DNA of 11,845 bases. Source: Phycisphaerales bacterium. Lineage in GTDB: Bacteria > Planctomycetota > Phycisphaerae > Tepidisphaerales > Tepidisphaeraceae. Where the stretch lies: contig JAQGHP010000331.1 in NCBI GenBank assembly GCA_028288775.1, positions 1-11,845 of the forward strand, given 5' to 3'. Positions 1 through 6,511 of the stretch are shown here, piece by piece; within the stretch, counting starts at the first letter, position 1, and every line of letters starts with the position of its first letter. Under the pieces are notes generated by a model. That model worked only from the letters and a program-made list of their open reading frames with translations, had not been told where the DNA came from and searched no databases. The position numbers and the translations under genes were made by a program.

Positions 1-196
1 GGGGCTGGGGTTCGGGAGTGAGGAGGACGGCTGCCTAAGACTCCCTGCGCCATTTTGCATTTTGCATTTGCACTTTGCATTCAATTCGACCCTCGAAGTG
101 CGAATTGAATGCAAAGTGCAAAATGCAAAATGCAAAAGTCAAAATGGCGCAGGGAGTCTAACGCAGCCTTCCTCCTCACTCCCGAACCCCAGCCCC
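1..196. repeat. Long inverted repeat with TGCAAAA heptamers
   Basis: The arms are about 1-88 and 101-196, with a 12-base loop (89-100). The inner 20 bases of each arm (69-88 and 101-120) are exactly complementary. The outer parts (CTCCCTGCGCCATTTTGCAT and GGTTCGGGAGTGAGGAGGA on the left, their complements on the right) match apart from one extra A, a 6-base insertion and a few substitutions. The core is a run of TGCAAAA/TTTTGCA heptamers. The left arm begins at base 1, so the element may extend outside the window. No gene is seen in 1-249. The open frame from 109 that runs into the glycosyltransferase is translation of the right arm and not a credible N-terminus. Role unknown: a miniature mobile element, or a strong hairpin before the next gene. 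Confidence 0.9.
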
Positions 197-249
197 TGAC
201 CCTGAACCGCTTCTTGGACCCGCCCCGGAGCCGGGCTAGACTGTCGGCA

Positions 250-1464
250 ATGCCCCGCGTTCGCCGCATCCTTCTGCTCGCCGAGCGTTTCCCGCCTGAA
301 ATCGGCGGGTCGGCGCGGAGCGCCGCCCGCTCCGCCGCAGCGTTGGCGGAAATGGGGATGGAGGTTGACGTCCTCTGCTGGACGCGCCGCCTGCCCGGCG
401 GGGCGGTCGAGTCGGCGAGCGCCGCCGACCCGGGCTCGACTTCCCCCACGGCCCCGCCCGCACTCCCACCCGGCGTTTCGCTCCATCGGCTGGGCCTATA
501 CGCCAATTGGGATCTGTCGCTCCAGCACACCCTCAACGTGCTCGATTGGCTGCACGGCTCCCGCCGATTTGATGCGGTATGGGGACACTATTTGTACCCC
601 GCGGGTTTCGCCGCCGTGCTTTTCGCGAAGTCCGCCGGGATTCCCTGTACGGTGAGCGCGCGGGGGAATGATGTGGACCGCCTGGTCTTCCCGCCCGGCG
701 ATTTCTCGCGGCTACTTTGGACGTTGGAGCGCGCCGACGTCATCACTGCCGCGTCGCGCGACCTGGCAAAAAAAATCGGCGTGCTGCTCGGCCGCGACCC
801 GGGCGTCGAGGTCCTGCACAACGTCGTCTGCCCCGAGACTTTTTCCCCCGGCCTTGCCGATGAATCCCTCCGCGCCCGCCTGGGCATTCTCCCCGGCGAA
901 GCGGTGCTCTGTTTCTCCGGCGAACTGCGGCACAAGAAGGGGGCCGAGTTTTTACTCGCCGCCCTGCGCGACGTCCGCCGGGCGCGCCCGGCCTGCCTGC
1001 TTATCATCGGCGAAGCCCGCTCGGAGGAATCCGCGCGCCTCGCGGCGTTCGCCGCGGATGCGCCCGAAGACGGCGCACGGGTGATCGTCACCGGCCATTT
1101 GGAAAACCCCACCGACGTCGCCACCCACCTGCGCCTGTGCGATGTCTTCCTCCACCCCTCCCTCTGGGACGGCATGCCCAACGCGTTGCTCGAAGCCATG
1201 GCCTGCGGCAAAATCCCCCTCGCCAGCGACGCCGGCGGCATCCCCGAAATCATCGAGCCCGGAATCAGCGGCTCCCTCCTCCCAAGAGCCCAGCTCCACC
1301 GCCTGGGCGAAGCCGCGATCGAGTTGTTATCACTCCCCACCGACCAGCGCCGAAAGATGGAGCGCGCCGCCCGCCAGCGTGTGCTCACCGCTTTTCATCC
1401 GTCCGCGGAGGCATCGTCGCTCAAGCGCGTGATGGGGCGACTCGCGGAGACCTTCCGGAAATAA
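250..1464 (+). CDS. GT4-family glycosyltransferase
   Basis: A 404-residue GT-B glycosyltransferase that probably adds a sugar from a nucleotide-sugar donor during cell-surface polysaccharide or glycoconjugate synthesis at the cytoplasmic face. The N-terminal Rossmann half starts at once with RRILLLAERFPPEIGGSAR (residues 5-23), the usual glycine-rich acceptor-side loop of GT4 enzymes. The C-terminal half opens with CFSGELRHKKGAEFLL (221-236). The donor-site motif is WDGMPNALLEAMACGKIPLA (306-325), that is D307-x7-E315 where the family usually has E-x7-E. I chose ATG 250 because the in-frame extension to 109 only translates the upstream inverted repeat and because the fold begins within a few residues of this ATG. 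No clear Shine-Dalgarno site precedes it. It is convergent with another GT4 gene at 1680-3032. Specific substrate unknown. Confidence 0.88.
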   Translation: MPRVRRILLLAERFPPEIGGSARSAARSAAALAEMGMEVDVLCWTRRLPGGAVESASAADPGSTSPTAPPALPPGVSLHRLGLYANWDLSLQHTLNVLDWLHGSRRFDAVWGHYLYPAGFAAVLFAKSAGIPCTVSARGNDVDRLVFPPGDFSRLLWTLERADVITAASRDLAKKIGVLLGRDPGVEVLHNVVCPETFSPGLADESLRARLGILPGEAVLCFSGELRHKKGAEFLLAALRDVRRARPACLLIIGEARSEESARLAAFAADAPEDGARVIVTGHLENPTDVATHLRLCDVFLHPSLWDGMPNALLEAMACGKIPLASDAGGIPEIIEPGISGSLLPRAQLHRLGEAAIELLSLPTDQRRKMERAARQRVLTAFHPSAEASSLKRVMGRLAETFRK

Positions 1465-1530
1465 TTGAGCTTGCACACTTCCATTTTTGTGCGCGCGACC
1501 GATTCAACCAATTGTAATGACGCCCCTGTT

Positions 1531-1735
1531 CAGCCCCGGAGGGGCGTAAGACCTTAGCCCACTGCGAGCCGTGGGAAAGTGACGGAAAACGTGCCAGCCC
1601 CGGAGGGGCGTAAGAGGTATTCGATCCCGATGTGCGTCCGAACGCCTCTTACGCCCCTCCGGGGCTGGTTGCGCGTTGCCTACGTTTTCCCATGGCTTGC
1701 ACCATGGGCTAAGGTCTTACGCCCCTCCGGGGCTG
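1531..1735. repeat. Nested palindrome of four 20-bp CAGCCCCGGAGGGGCGTAAG repeats
   Basis: Four exact copies of CAGCCCCGGAGGGGCGTAAG: 1531-1550 (+), 1595-1614 (+), 1648-1667 (-) and 1716-1735 (-). The outer pair extends to 30 exactly complementary bases (1531-1560 with 1706-1735, adding ACCTTAGCCC). The inner pair is complementary over 23 bases (1595-1617 with 1645-1667). Flanking blocks also pair imperfectly: GGAAAACG near 1584 with CGTTTTCC near 1683, and CCCATGG/CCATGGG at 1689-1708. Each unit has its own small stem, GCCCC-GGA-GGGGC. The element fills the gap between two convergent glycosyltransferases and could end transcription from both sides. It overlaps the last codons of the minus-strand gene, which runs to 1680. 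Confidence 0.93.
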
Positions 1736-3032
1736 GGTGCTGCTCCCGGGTGGGGTGCTGCTTCGGAGCCAAATGTTGCTCCGTTTCATTCCCCACGCTC
1801 GCGCCATGGGCCAAAATCTTTCGCTCATTCACGGCCGTCGGACGAATCCCCAGTACGCTCTCGTACGCGTCGATCAGCGCCCGTCCCGCAATATCCCATG
1901 TGTACCGCCGCTCCACCTTTTCGCGCGCGGCGGTGCTTAGGCGCTGGGCCAATCCCGTTTCTGATTCAAATCGCAGCATCGCGTCTTTGATCGCCTTCGG
2001 CGATCCGGGGCGGACGAGCAGCGCTTCCATCTCGGGCTCGGCCAGTGCCCGCACAACCGGCAGGTCGCTGGCGATCAGCGGCGTGCCGCAGGCCATCGCC
2101 TCCAGCACTTTCAATGGGCAGCATCCCTGCACGATATTGCGGTCATTGCGCAGTAGCGGGGCGACGGCCACGTCGCTCTCGCGATACAGCCCTGCGAGCT
2201 GTTCCTGTGAACACGGGTCGAGCAGGCGCACGTGTGGGCCGACTCCAACCGTGTCACACAGCTTTATCAGCTCTTCCTTGCGCCCGCGCGACGCCGGGCC
2301 GACGAGCGTGAGCGATGCCGGCCGATCACGTCGGATAAGGGCCAGCGCTTCTACCGCGCGGTCCGCGCCCTGCCACGAGGCCAGCGTGCCGCTGTACAGC
2401 ATCTTCACTTCCCGCCCCGCCCAAACTCGCGGCGGCGAATACCCGAAAATCCCGAGATCAACACCATTAGGAATCACCCGAATCCGCCCCCGATCCGCAC
2501 CGCGGGCCACCAGATACTCTGCCGTCACGTCGCTCACGGTGATAAGCAAGTCCGCCGCGTCGATGCAGCATTGCTCCTGGGCGATGAGCTTGTCCAAAAG
2601 CTCGCGGTCATCCGCGACGGCAGGATAGTGGTACTTGAGCTCCACGGAAGGCAGGCCGTTGACCTCGAACACAATCTTGTCGCACACCTGCCGCTTGTGA
2701 AGCGCGATCGGGAACCCCTCGAAGATTGAACGGAAGTGGATGACCTCGAACTTTCGGCCGCGCCGCCATTTCGCGAAGTGCGATCGGAAGGCCATCGCCC
2801 GGTCGAGCACTGTCTTGCCGGGCGCGGGCAGCGGCGAATGCGTTACGCCCGGCATCCCGGGCACGGCACGGGAAGATTGGTTTTGCGCCGGGTCATCGGC
2901 CACAGTCAGCAGTTCGACCGGCCCGAACGCCTCGCCGAGTGTGCGCGCAAAAGCGGCGATATGAATCGCCGCACCCTTGGGCGCGGGGAAGCGATCGAAC
3001 ACGACGTACACCACGCGGGGGTTTGACACCAT
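1680..3032 (-). CDS. GT4-family glycosyltransferase with repeat-encoded C-terminal tail
   Basis: A 450-residue GT-B glycosyltransferase, probably acting in surface polysaccharide assembly like its convergent neighbour. The N-terminal half starts RVVYVVFDRFPAPKGAAIH (residues 6-24). RVIPNGVDLGIF (185-196) marks the domain junction, and the donor half has KMLYSGTLASWQGADRAV (210-227) and CCPLKVLEAMACGTPLIASD (304-323). E311 is the conserved second glutamate. The first glutamate of the E-x7-E motif is replaced (G303), as seen in GT4 subfamilies with a PLK-x-[LF]-E motif. The fold ends near residue 396 (IDAYESVLG). Residues 397-450 are translated repeat: two copies of a [E]RK-x-LAHGAS-x-G motif (403-414 and 437-448) around three 6-residue units EQHLAP/KQHPTR/EQHPAP. 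ATG 3032 is preferred over an in-frame ATG at 3230, whose 66 extra residues overlap the divergent gene at 3099 and resemble nothing. Confidence 0.87.
   Translation of the reverse strand: MVSNPRVVYVVFDRFPAPKGAAIHIAAFARTLGEAFGPVELLTVADDPAQNQSSRAVPGMPGVTHSPLPAPGKTVLDRAMAFRSHFAKWRRGRKFEVIHFRSIFEGFPIALHKRQVCDKIVFEVNGLPSVELKYHYPAVADDRELLDKLIAQEQCCIDAADLLITVSDVTAEYLVARGADRGRIRVIPNGVDLGIFGYSPPRVWAGREVKMLYSGTLASWQGADRAVEALALIRRDRPASLTLVGPASRGRKEELIKLCDTVGVGPHVRLLDPCSQEQLAGLYRESDVAVAPLLRNDRNIVQGCCPLKVLEAMACGTPLIASDLPVVRALAEPEMEALLVRPGSPKAIKDAMLRFESETGLAQRLSTAAREKVERRYTWDIAGRALIDAYESVLGIRPTAVNERKILAHGASVGNETEQHLAPKQHPTREQHPAPEGRKTLAHGASHGKT
1728..1781. repeat. Three degenerate 18-bp tandem units inside the glycosyltransferase tail
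   Basis: Read on the minus strand the units are GAGCAACATTTGGCTCCG, AAGCAGCACCCCACCCGG and GAGCAGCACCCAGCCCCG, in frame, giving EQHLAP, KQHPTR and EQHPAP (residues 418-435). The last unit merges into the 20-bp repeat copy at 1716-1735. A degenerate further copy of the longer repeat follows at 1785-1826, encoding ERKILAHGASVGNE. The frame has stayed open throughout. Confidence 0.8.
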
Positions 3033-3098
3033 ATGCGGGGCCGGATACGAAAGGTTGCGGGAAAACCGGGGGCACGTTAACTCAATCGGGCGGGCAGC

Positions 3099-4007
3099 AT
3101 GGCCGGCGAGTTGCTTAAATTCGAGCAGACCCACATCTACACCGCCAAAGCGCCCGTTGCCCAGGTGCTCCAGGACCTCAAGTCGATCCATGAAGCGGGC
3201 TTGAGCATAAGCCGGCGGATTACTCTGCACAAAAGAGCCTTCATCGCCTCGGTCATTTGCGCGATGCTTTCGGTGTTCATCGGTGGCGTCGTGGCGCAGA
3301 ACTTCTCCCCGGACTTGGGAGTGGCGGTGATCGTTGTTTGCGTGCTCGCGTGCATCATTCTCGGCGTCCTCTTTTTCTCGTCACGAAAGCGGGCCTTCGA
3401 CGGGCGTTGCGACGTGCTGCTGGCCCGCGCTCTCGATTTTCTCTCGCGCGACATGCCGCCCGAAGCGCCGGTGCAGGTGATACTCGACCTCCGCTCCCAC
3501 ACACACCCGCAGAAGCTCGTGCGCACCGGGAAGGTTCACCAGTGGAACGTAAAATTTTACGTGGACAAGTGGCTCCTGCTCTCCGGACGGCTGCTTGACG
3601 GCACGACGTTCCGGCTCGCCGCCACCACGCGCTGGCAGGCGCGGAGCAAGACCAAGCGCAGTAGCAGCGGCAAAACCAAGTGGAAGCACAAGACGAAGGA
3701 ATCGACGGTGCTGGGCCTTCGCCTGCGGTTCAAGCCCGAGCGGTATTCGCACGTGGCCGCGATCGCGGACGCGAAGCGGGCGGTGCAATTGCCCAAGGGC
3801 GTAACGCTTCGCGCGGTCGCGACATCGAGCGACTCGGCGCTGCTCGCCGCCACGCTCCCAAAGTGGGAAAACGTCCCCGCCGGTCGCGAGCCGGGCAACT
3901 CCGTCAGCGGCCCGCACACGATCGCGATGATGTTCCTGAGTCTCTACCAGGTGCTGAACTTGTCGAAGGAACTCGATCGCGCGGGCAAAGCCGGAGGCGG
4001 AAAGTGA
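3099..4007 (+). CDS. Uncharacterised membrane protein, two N-terminal helices and a basic soluble domain
   Basis: 302 residues; I do not recognise a named family. About 45 soluble residues are followed by two adjacent hydrophobic helices (roughly 46-66, AFIASVICAMLSVFIGGVV, and 74-94, GVAVIVVCVLACIILGVLFF), making a membrane hairpin. The remaining 200 residues form a domain predicted to be largely beta, with a lysine-rich loop KTKRSSSGKTKWKHKTK at 184-200 between KWLLLSGRLLDGTTFRLAAT and LGLRLRFKPERY. The shape recalls conserved hypothetical membrane proteins of planctomycetes and cyanobacteria with a similar basic loop (from memory). It starts 66 bp from the divergent glycosyltransferase start. 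Its stop overlaps the start of the next gene by four bases (GTGA, 4004-4007), so the two are very probably co-translated and act together. ATG 3099 is the first start after the divergent gene; no strong Shine-Dalgarno site is visible. Confidence 0.82.
   Translation: MAGELLKFEQTHIYTAKAPVAQVLQDLKSIHEAGLSISRRITLHKRAFIASVICAMLSVFIGGVVAQNFSPDLGVAVIVVCVLACIILGVLFFSSRKRAFDGRCDVLLARALDFLSRDMPPEAPVQVILDLRSHTHPQKLVRTGKVHQWNVKFYVDKWLLLSGRLLDGTTFRLAATTRWQARSKTKRSSSGKTKWKHKTKESTVLGLRLRFKPERYSHVAAIADAKRAVQLPKGVTLRAVATSSDSALLAATLPKWENVPAGREPGNSVSGPHTIAMMFLSLYQVLNLSKELDRAGKAGGGK
3993..3997 (+). promoter_or_regulatory. Shine-Dalgarno GGAGG deciding the GTG start at 4004
   Basis: GGAGG lies 6 bases before GTG 4004 (GGAGG-CGGAAA-GTG). 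It supports the GTG start over the in-frame ATG at 4037 and over the long in-frame extension to 3680, which lies inside the previous gene. Confidence 0.75.
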
Positions 4008-4738
4008 AGGAGCAACGCACCGTTTCCGCTCGAGTGATGGGCCTCCTCGCGGCCTGGACGCTGCTCCTCACTTTCCAGCAAGGCTGCTCGAAGAAGGACG
4101 ACACGCGATCCGCCGCCCCGCCCGCCAGCAATGTCCCGACGCCCGCCGTCGCGCCCGCGGCAGCCCCGTCCGCTCTCGCCGGTGGCGACTTTTCCACTCG
4201 CACCGACAAGTTGAAGTTCCGCAACGCCGCGGGCAAAACCCTCTTCTCCATCAAACTAAAAGACGACGGGGCAAAGCTGGTCGATGGCGACGAAAAGGAA
4301 CTCGCCCGTCTGAAGAACGAGAAGCGGGAAGACGGACCGGAAATCAAGATCAAGTCCCCCGACGAAAAAGTCCTGGGTACCCTCGGCGGCCCGCCCGCCA
4401 AATGGAAACTCAAGGACGCCGACAAGGCTCTGCTCTTCACCATCCGCCGCGAAGACGACAACAGCTACAAAATCGAAGACGGCGACGGCGCGCTCGTCTA
4501 CCGCCTCAAGCCCCGCGACGGCGGGGCGGACGTGGAAGACGCCGCGAAAACCACGCTCTTCAAGGTGACCGCGACAGCGCAAGACGTCTCGATTCGCAAC
4601 GCCGCAAATGAAGTGATTCTCATCGCTCCCTCACGCATCGCGCCCATTGCCGCGGCATGCCTAGTGCTTGACCGGCTCACCCCGCCGCAACGCGCCGCGC
4701 TGTTTCTGCTGGTCGATCAGCCCAAGGCCGGCAAGTGA
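4004..4738 (+). CDS. Probable lipoprotein built of about seven short beta repeats
   Basis: 244 residues from GTG 4004, translationally coupled to the membrane protein upstream. The N-terminus is an export signal: basic stretch to R10, hydrophobic core MGLLAAWTLLLTF (12-24), then QQGC with C28 as candidate lipidated cysteine. The lipobox is imperfect (Q25-Q26-G27-C28), so lipidation is likely but not certain. A 40-residue Ala/Pro linker follows. Residues 69-208 form about seven units of 15-22 residues with the pattern K-[LI]-x-D-x-x-x-x-x-[LV]-[LF]-x-[LIV]-[KR], such as KWKLKDADKALLFTIRRE and YKIEDGDGALVYRLKPRD. The C-terminus is SRIAPIAAACLVLDRLTPPQ then a hydrophobic helix. This suggests a beta-roll like LURP-one/tubby-type folds, an inference only. 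Conserved hypothetical proteins of this shape exist; function unknown. Confidence 0.8.
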   Translation: MKEQRTVSARVMGLLAAWTLLLTFQQGCSKKDDTRSAAPPASNVPTPAVAPAAAPSALAGGDFSTRTDKLKFRNAAGKTLFSIKLKDDGAKLVDGDEKELARLKNEKREDGPEIKIKSPDEKVLGTLGGPPAKWKLKDADKALLFTIRREDDNSYKIEDGDGALVYRLKPRDGGADVEDAAKTTLFKVTATAQDVSIRNAANEVILIAPSRIAPIAAACLVLDRLTPPQRAALFLLVDQPKAGK

Positions 4739-4788
4739 ATTCCGCATTGCGCGGGGCGACGACGGTTCCGCTTCCTCTCCCGCTCAAA

Positions 4789-4889
4789 CACAAAGACCAC
4801 GGAGGCCACAAAGAGTACAGAGAAGAAATTCAATTCGAATGAATTCGGATTTCTTCTCTGTGCTCTTTGGGGCCTCCGTGGTCTTTGTG
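4789..4889. repeat. 101-bp imperfect inverted repeat between convergent genes
   Basis: The left arm CACAAAGACCACGGAGGCC starts at 4789 and is the near-perfect complement of GGCCTCCGTGGTCTTTGTG ending at 4889. The pairing continues inward through AAAGAG/CTCTTT, ACAGAGAAGAAAT/ATTTCTTCTCTGT and ATTCAATTCG/CGAATGAAT to a small centre. A few mismatches and a one-base offset interrupt it. The 185-bp gap 4739-4923 separates the stop codons of a plus- and a minus-strand gene, so the hairpin could end transcription from both sides. A single-arm relative lies at 9313-9350. Confidence 0.9.
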
Positions 4890-4923
4890 CCCAAATCGGC
4901 GCAATCGCAAAAGGCCAGCAACG

Positions 4924-6309
4924 TCATTTCGTAGCATCTGCCGCGAGTGATGCGCACACCATTTCGCGGTCATTTCTCCAGAACACGCATCGATCCGCGA
5001 GGGCCGGGTGGCACCAGAGGACGGGCCGGCCGGCATCGGTGTTAGTCGGTTCGATCAGTTGCGCCCGGCTGACTTCGCGGTAGCCCTTGGAATCCAGGTC
5101 GGCCAGGACCAGGTCGCCGTGCTCGTTGGCCAGGAGGTAGCGCGTGCCGGCGTCACCAAGCGGGATGAGGAACGCGGTCGACCAGTTGGTCGGACCGGCG
5201 TCGCCCGCGGTGGGTGCGAGGGTCTCCCAAACACGATCGCCGTTCTTCAGGTCGAGGCAGCGCAGCTCGCCTTGAATACAAATGCCATAGATGTTGCCTT
5301 CGCGGACGGTGGGCGGGGCCATGAGGCAGTGGAGCGCCTCGGTCCTTTTTTCGCTCTTTCCGCCGCGTTTCCAGAGGACCGTGGCCGCGGGTTTCTCCGC
5401 ATCCAGCTTCAATACCAGACATCCTTCGTTGGCGGATGAAATGAGCAGTAGGTCGCCCAGCGTTGCGTCGTGATAAAACCGTGGCGTAGTAATGGAGACA
5501 CCATTTTTGATCGGACCGTGGGGCTGCCGCCAGTATGGCTTTCCGGTTTCCGGGTCGAGGCTGTTCACCGAATCCGGGCACCAGATGATGAGCTGCCGCG
5601 TGCCGCCGGCCTGTACGATCGTCGGCGGACAATACCCCGCCGGGCTCGCGCCCAGCGCCGTCCAGAGTACCTTGCCGGTCTTCTTGTCGAACGCGGTGAC
5701 AAGGCCGCTGGCGCCCGCGGGATCATTGCCGCAGGTGAGAACGATCAGTTTCTCCCCGTCCACCAGCGGATGGGCGGCGAATCCCCAGGTGGGCGTCGGC
5801 GATTTATCGCCCGCCAAATGCTTCGACCATACCGGCTTGCCGGTTGTGGTATCGAGACAGAACAAATCCCCCTCCGCCCCCAGCGTATATACGCGGTCTC
5901 CGTCCACCGCCGGCGTAGTCCGCGGGCCGGCGGAGTAAGAGAGGCTATAGGGGCAATCGTATTCGTGTACCCAAAGTTGTTTGCCGCTCTTCTCGTCAAA
6001 GCAGACCACGCGCTCGGTGCCGGGGATGGTGACGTGTGCGAACGGATTGCCCGGCCGCTTCGTCCCCGCGCCCGGCTGGCGGTCGGTCACAAAGACTTTC
6101 CCCTCCGCCACCGCCGGGCCCGCGTACCCGCCGCCGACGGGCACGCGCCAGAGCACCTTGGGACCTTCCTTGGGGAACTCCGTGACCAGCCCTGATTCCC
6201 GCCACACCCCATCCCGCCGGGGCCCCAGCCACTGCGGCCAATCGTCCGCGCGGGCGAAGGAGGAAATGGCGAGCATCAGCAGGAGCGGCAGGAGGTAGCG
6301 CTTGGGCAT
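4924..6309 (-). CDS. Secreted PQQ-like beta-propeller repeat protein
   Basis: 461 residues. A signal peptide MPKRYLLPLLLMLAISSFARA (1-21) is followed by DDWPQWLGPRRDGVW, the N-terminal signature of planctomycete outer PQQ-like propellers. The body has repeated blades of the type VVCFDEKSGKQLWVHEY, LFCLDTTTGKPVWSKHL, VTAFDKKTGKVLWTAL, VNSLDPETGKPYWRQP and LRCLDLKNGDRVWETL, each ending in the Trp that closes the blade. The C-terminus is PVLWCHPALADRCVFWRNDR. This is the BamB/quinoprotein-dehydrogenase-like fold (COG1520). No enzymatic cofactor ligands can be asserted, so a scaffolding or binding role in the periplasm is as likely as catalysis. ATG 6309 is chosen because the signal peptide begins there; the in-frame extension to 6600 overlaps the divergent gene at 6512 and translates repeat sequence near 6418-6460. 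It is transcribed alone, convergent with the lipoprotein gene. Confidence 0.9.
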   Translation of the reverse strand: MPKRYLLPLLLMLAISSFARADDWPQWLGPRRDGVWRESGLVTEFPKEGPKVLWRVPVGGGYAGPAVAEGKVFVTDRQPGAGTKRPGNPFAHVTIPGTERVVCFDEKSGKQLWVHEYDCPYSLSYSAGPRTTPAVDGDRVYTLGAEGDLFCLDTTTGKPVWSKHLAGDKSPTPTWGFAAHPLVDGEKLIVLTCGNDPAGASGLVTAFDKKTGKVLWTALGASPAGYCPPTIVQAGGTRQLIIWCPDSVNSLDPETGKPYWRQPHGPIKNGVSITTPRFYHDATLGDLLLISSANEGCLVLKLDAEKPAATVLWKRGGKSEKRTEALHCLMAPPTVREGNIYGICIQGELRCLDLKNGDRVWETLAPTAGDAGPTNWSTAFLIPLGDAGTRYLLANEHGDLVLADLDSKGYREVSRAQLIEPTNTDAGRPVLWCHPALADRCVFWRNDREMVCASLAADATK

Positions 6310-6417
6310 GCCGCTAAGTAAACGGGAAAATATGGTGGACGCAAGGGCAACGGGTCCGCCACGCCAATCACGTAGCATAACCGCATCCATCTGTGACATG
6401 TCGCTGCTGAATGAAGA

Positions 6418-6436
6418 CATGGGCGAGCCGCCCATG
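6418..6436. repeat. Small perfect hairpin CATGGGCG-AGC-CGCCCATG
   Basis: 8-bp arms (6418-6425 and 6429-6436) with a 3-base loop, in the 202-bp divergent gap 6310-6511. The sequence CATGGGCGAGCCGCCCATGC resembles a short dispersed repeat I have seen in planctomycete intergenic regions. It could be a repeat or a regulatory hairpin; nothing else in the gap is distinctive. Confidence 0.5.
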
Positions 6437-6495
6437 CCACGGAATGGCGGAATACCCGAGGCCCGGGACATTCGTCTAGCGGTCCTTTGCCACGT

Positions 6496-6505
6496 CTTGT
6501 ACAAG
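6496..6505. promoter_or_regulatory. CTTGTACAAG palindrome just before the peptidase start
   Basis: A perfect 10-bp palindrome 6 bases before ATG 6512. It could be a repressor site or chance; no second copy is visible nearby. Confidence 0.2.
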
Positions 6506-6511
6506 TGACAT

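Noticed and set aside
109..249. In-frame N-terminal extension of the first glycosyltransferase
   Set aside because: It translates the right arm of the inverted repeat and the low-complexity TPEPQPLTLN stretch; the GT fold starts at ATG 250.
1531..1735. CRISPR array
   Set aside because: Only four copies, in both orientations, with self-complementary flanks instead of unique spacers of equal length, and no cas genes.
1579..2628. 349-codon plus-strand open frame
   Set aside because: Ser/Arg-rich shadow opposite the glycosyltransferase and starting inside the palindromic repeats.
250..3032. A single operon of glycosyltransferases
   Set aside because: The two genes converge on opposite strands, so they cannot be co-transcribed.
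3033..3230. 66-residue upstream extension of the minus-strand glycosyltransferase
   Set aside because: It runs antisense through the start of the gene at 3099 and has no similarity to GT N-termini; the fold begins at ATG 3032.
3680..4003. Long N-terminal extension of the lipoprotein frame
   Set aside because: It lies inside the membrane-protein gene and is very Arg-rich; GGAGG before GTG 4004 and the signal peptide fix the start.
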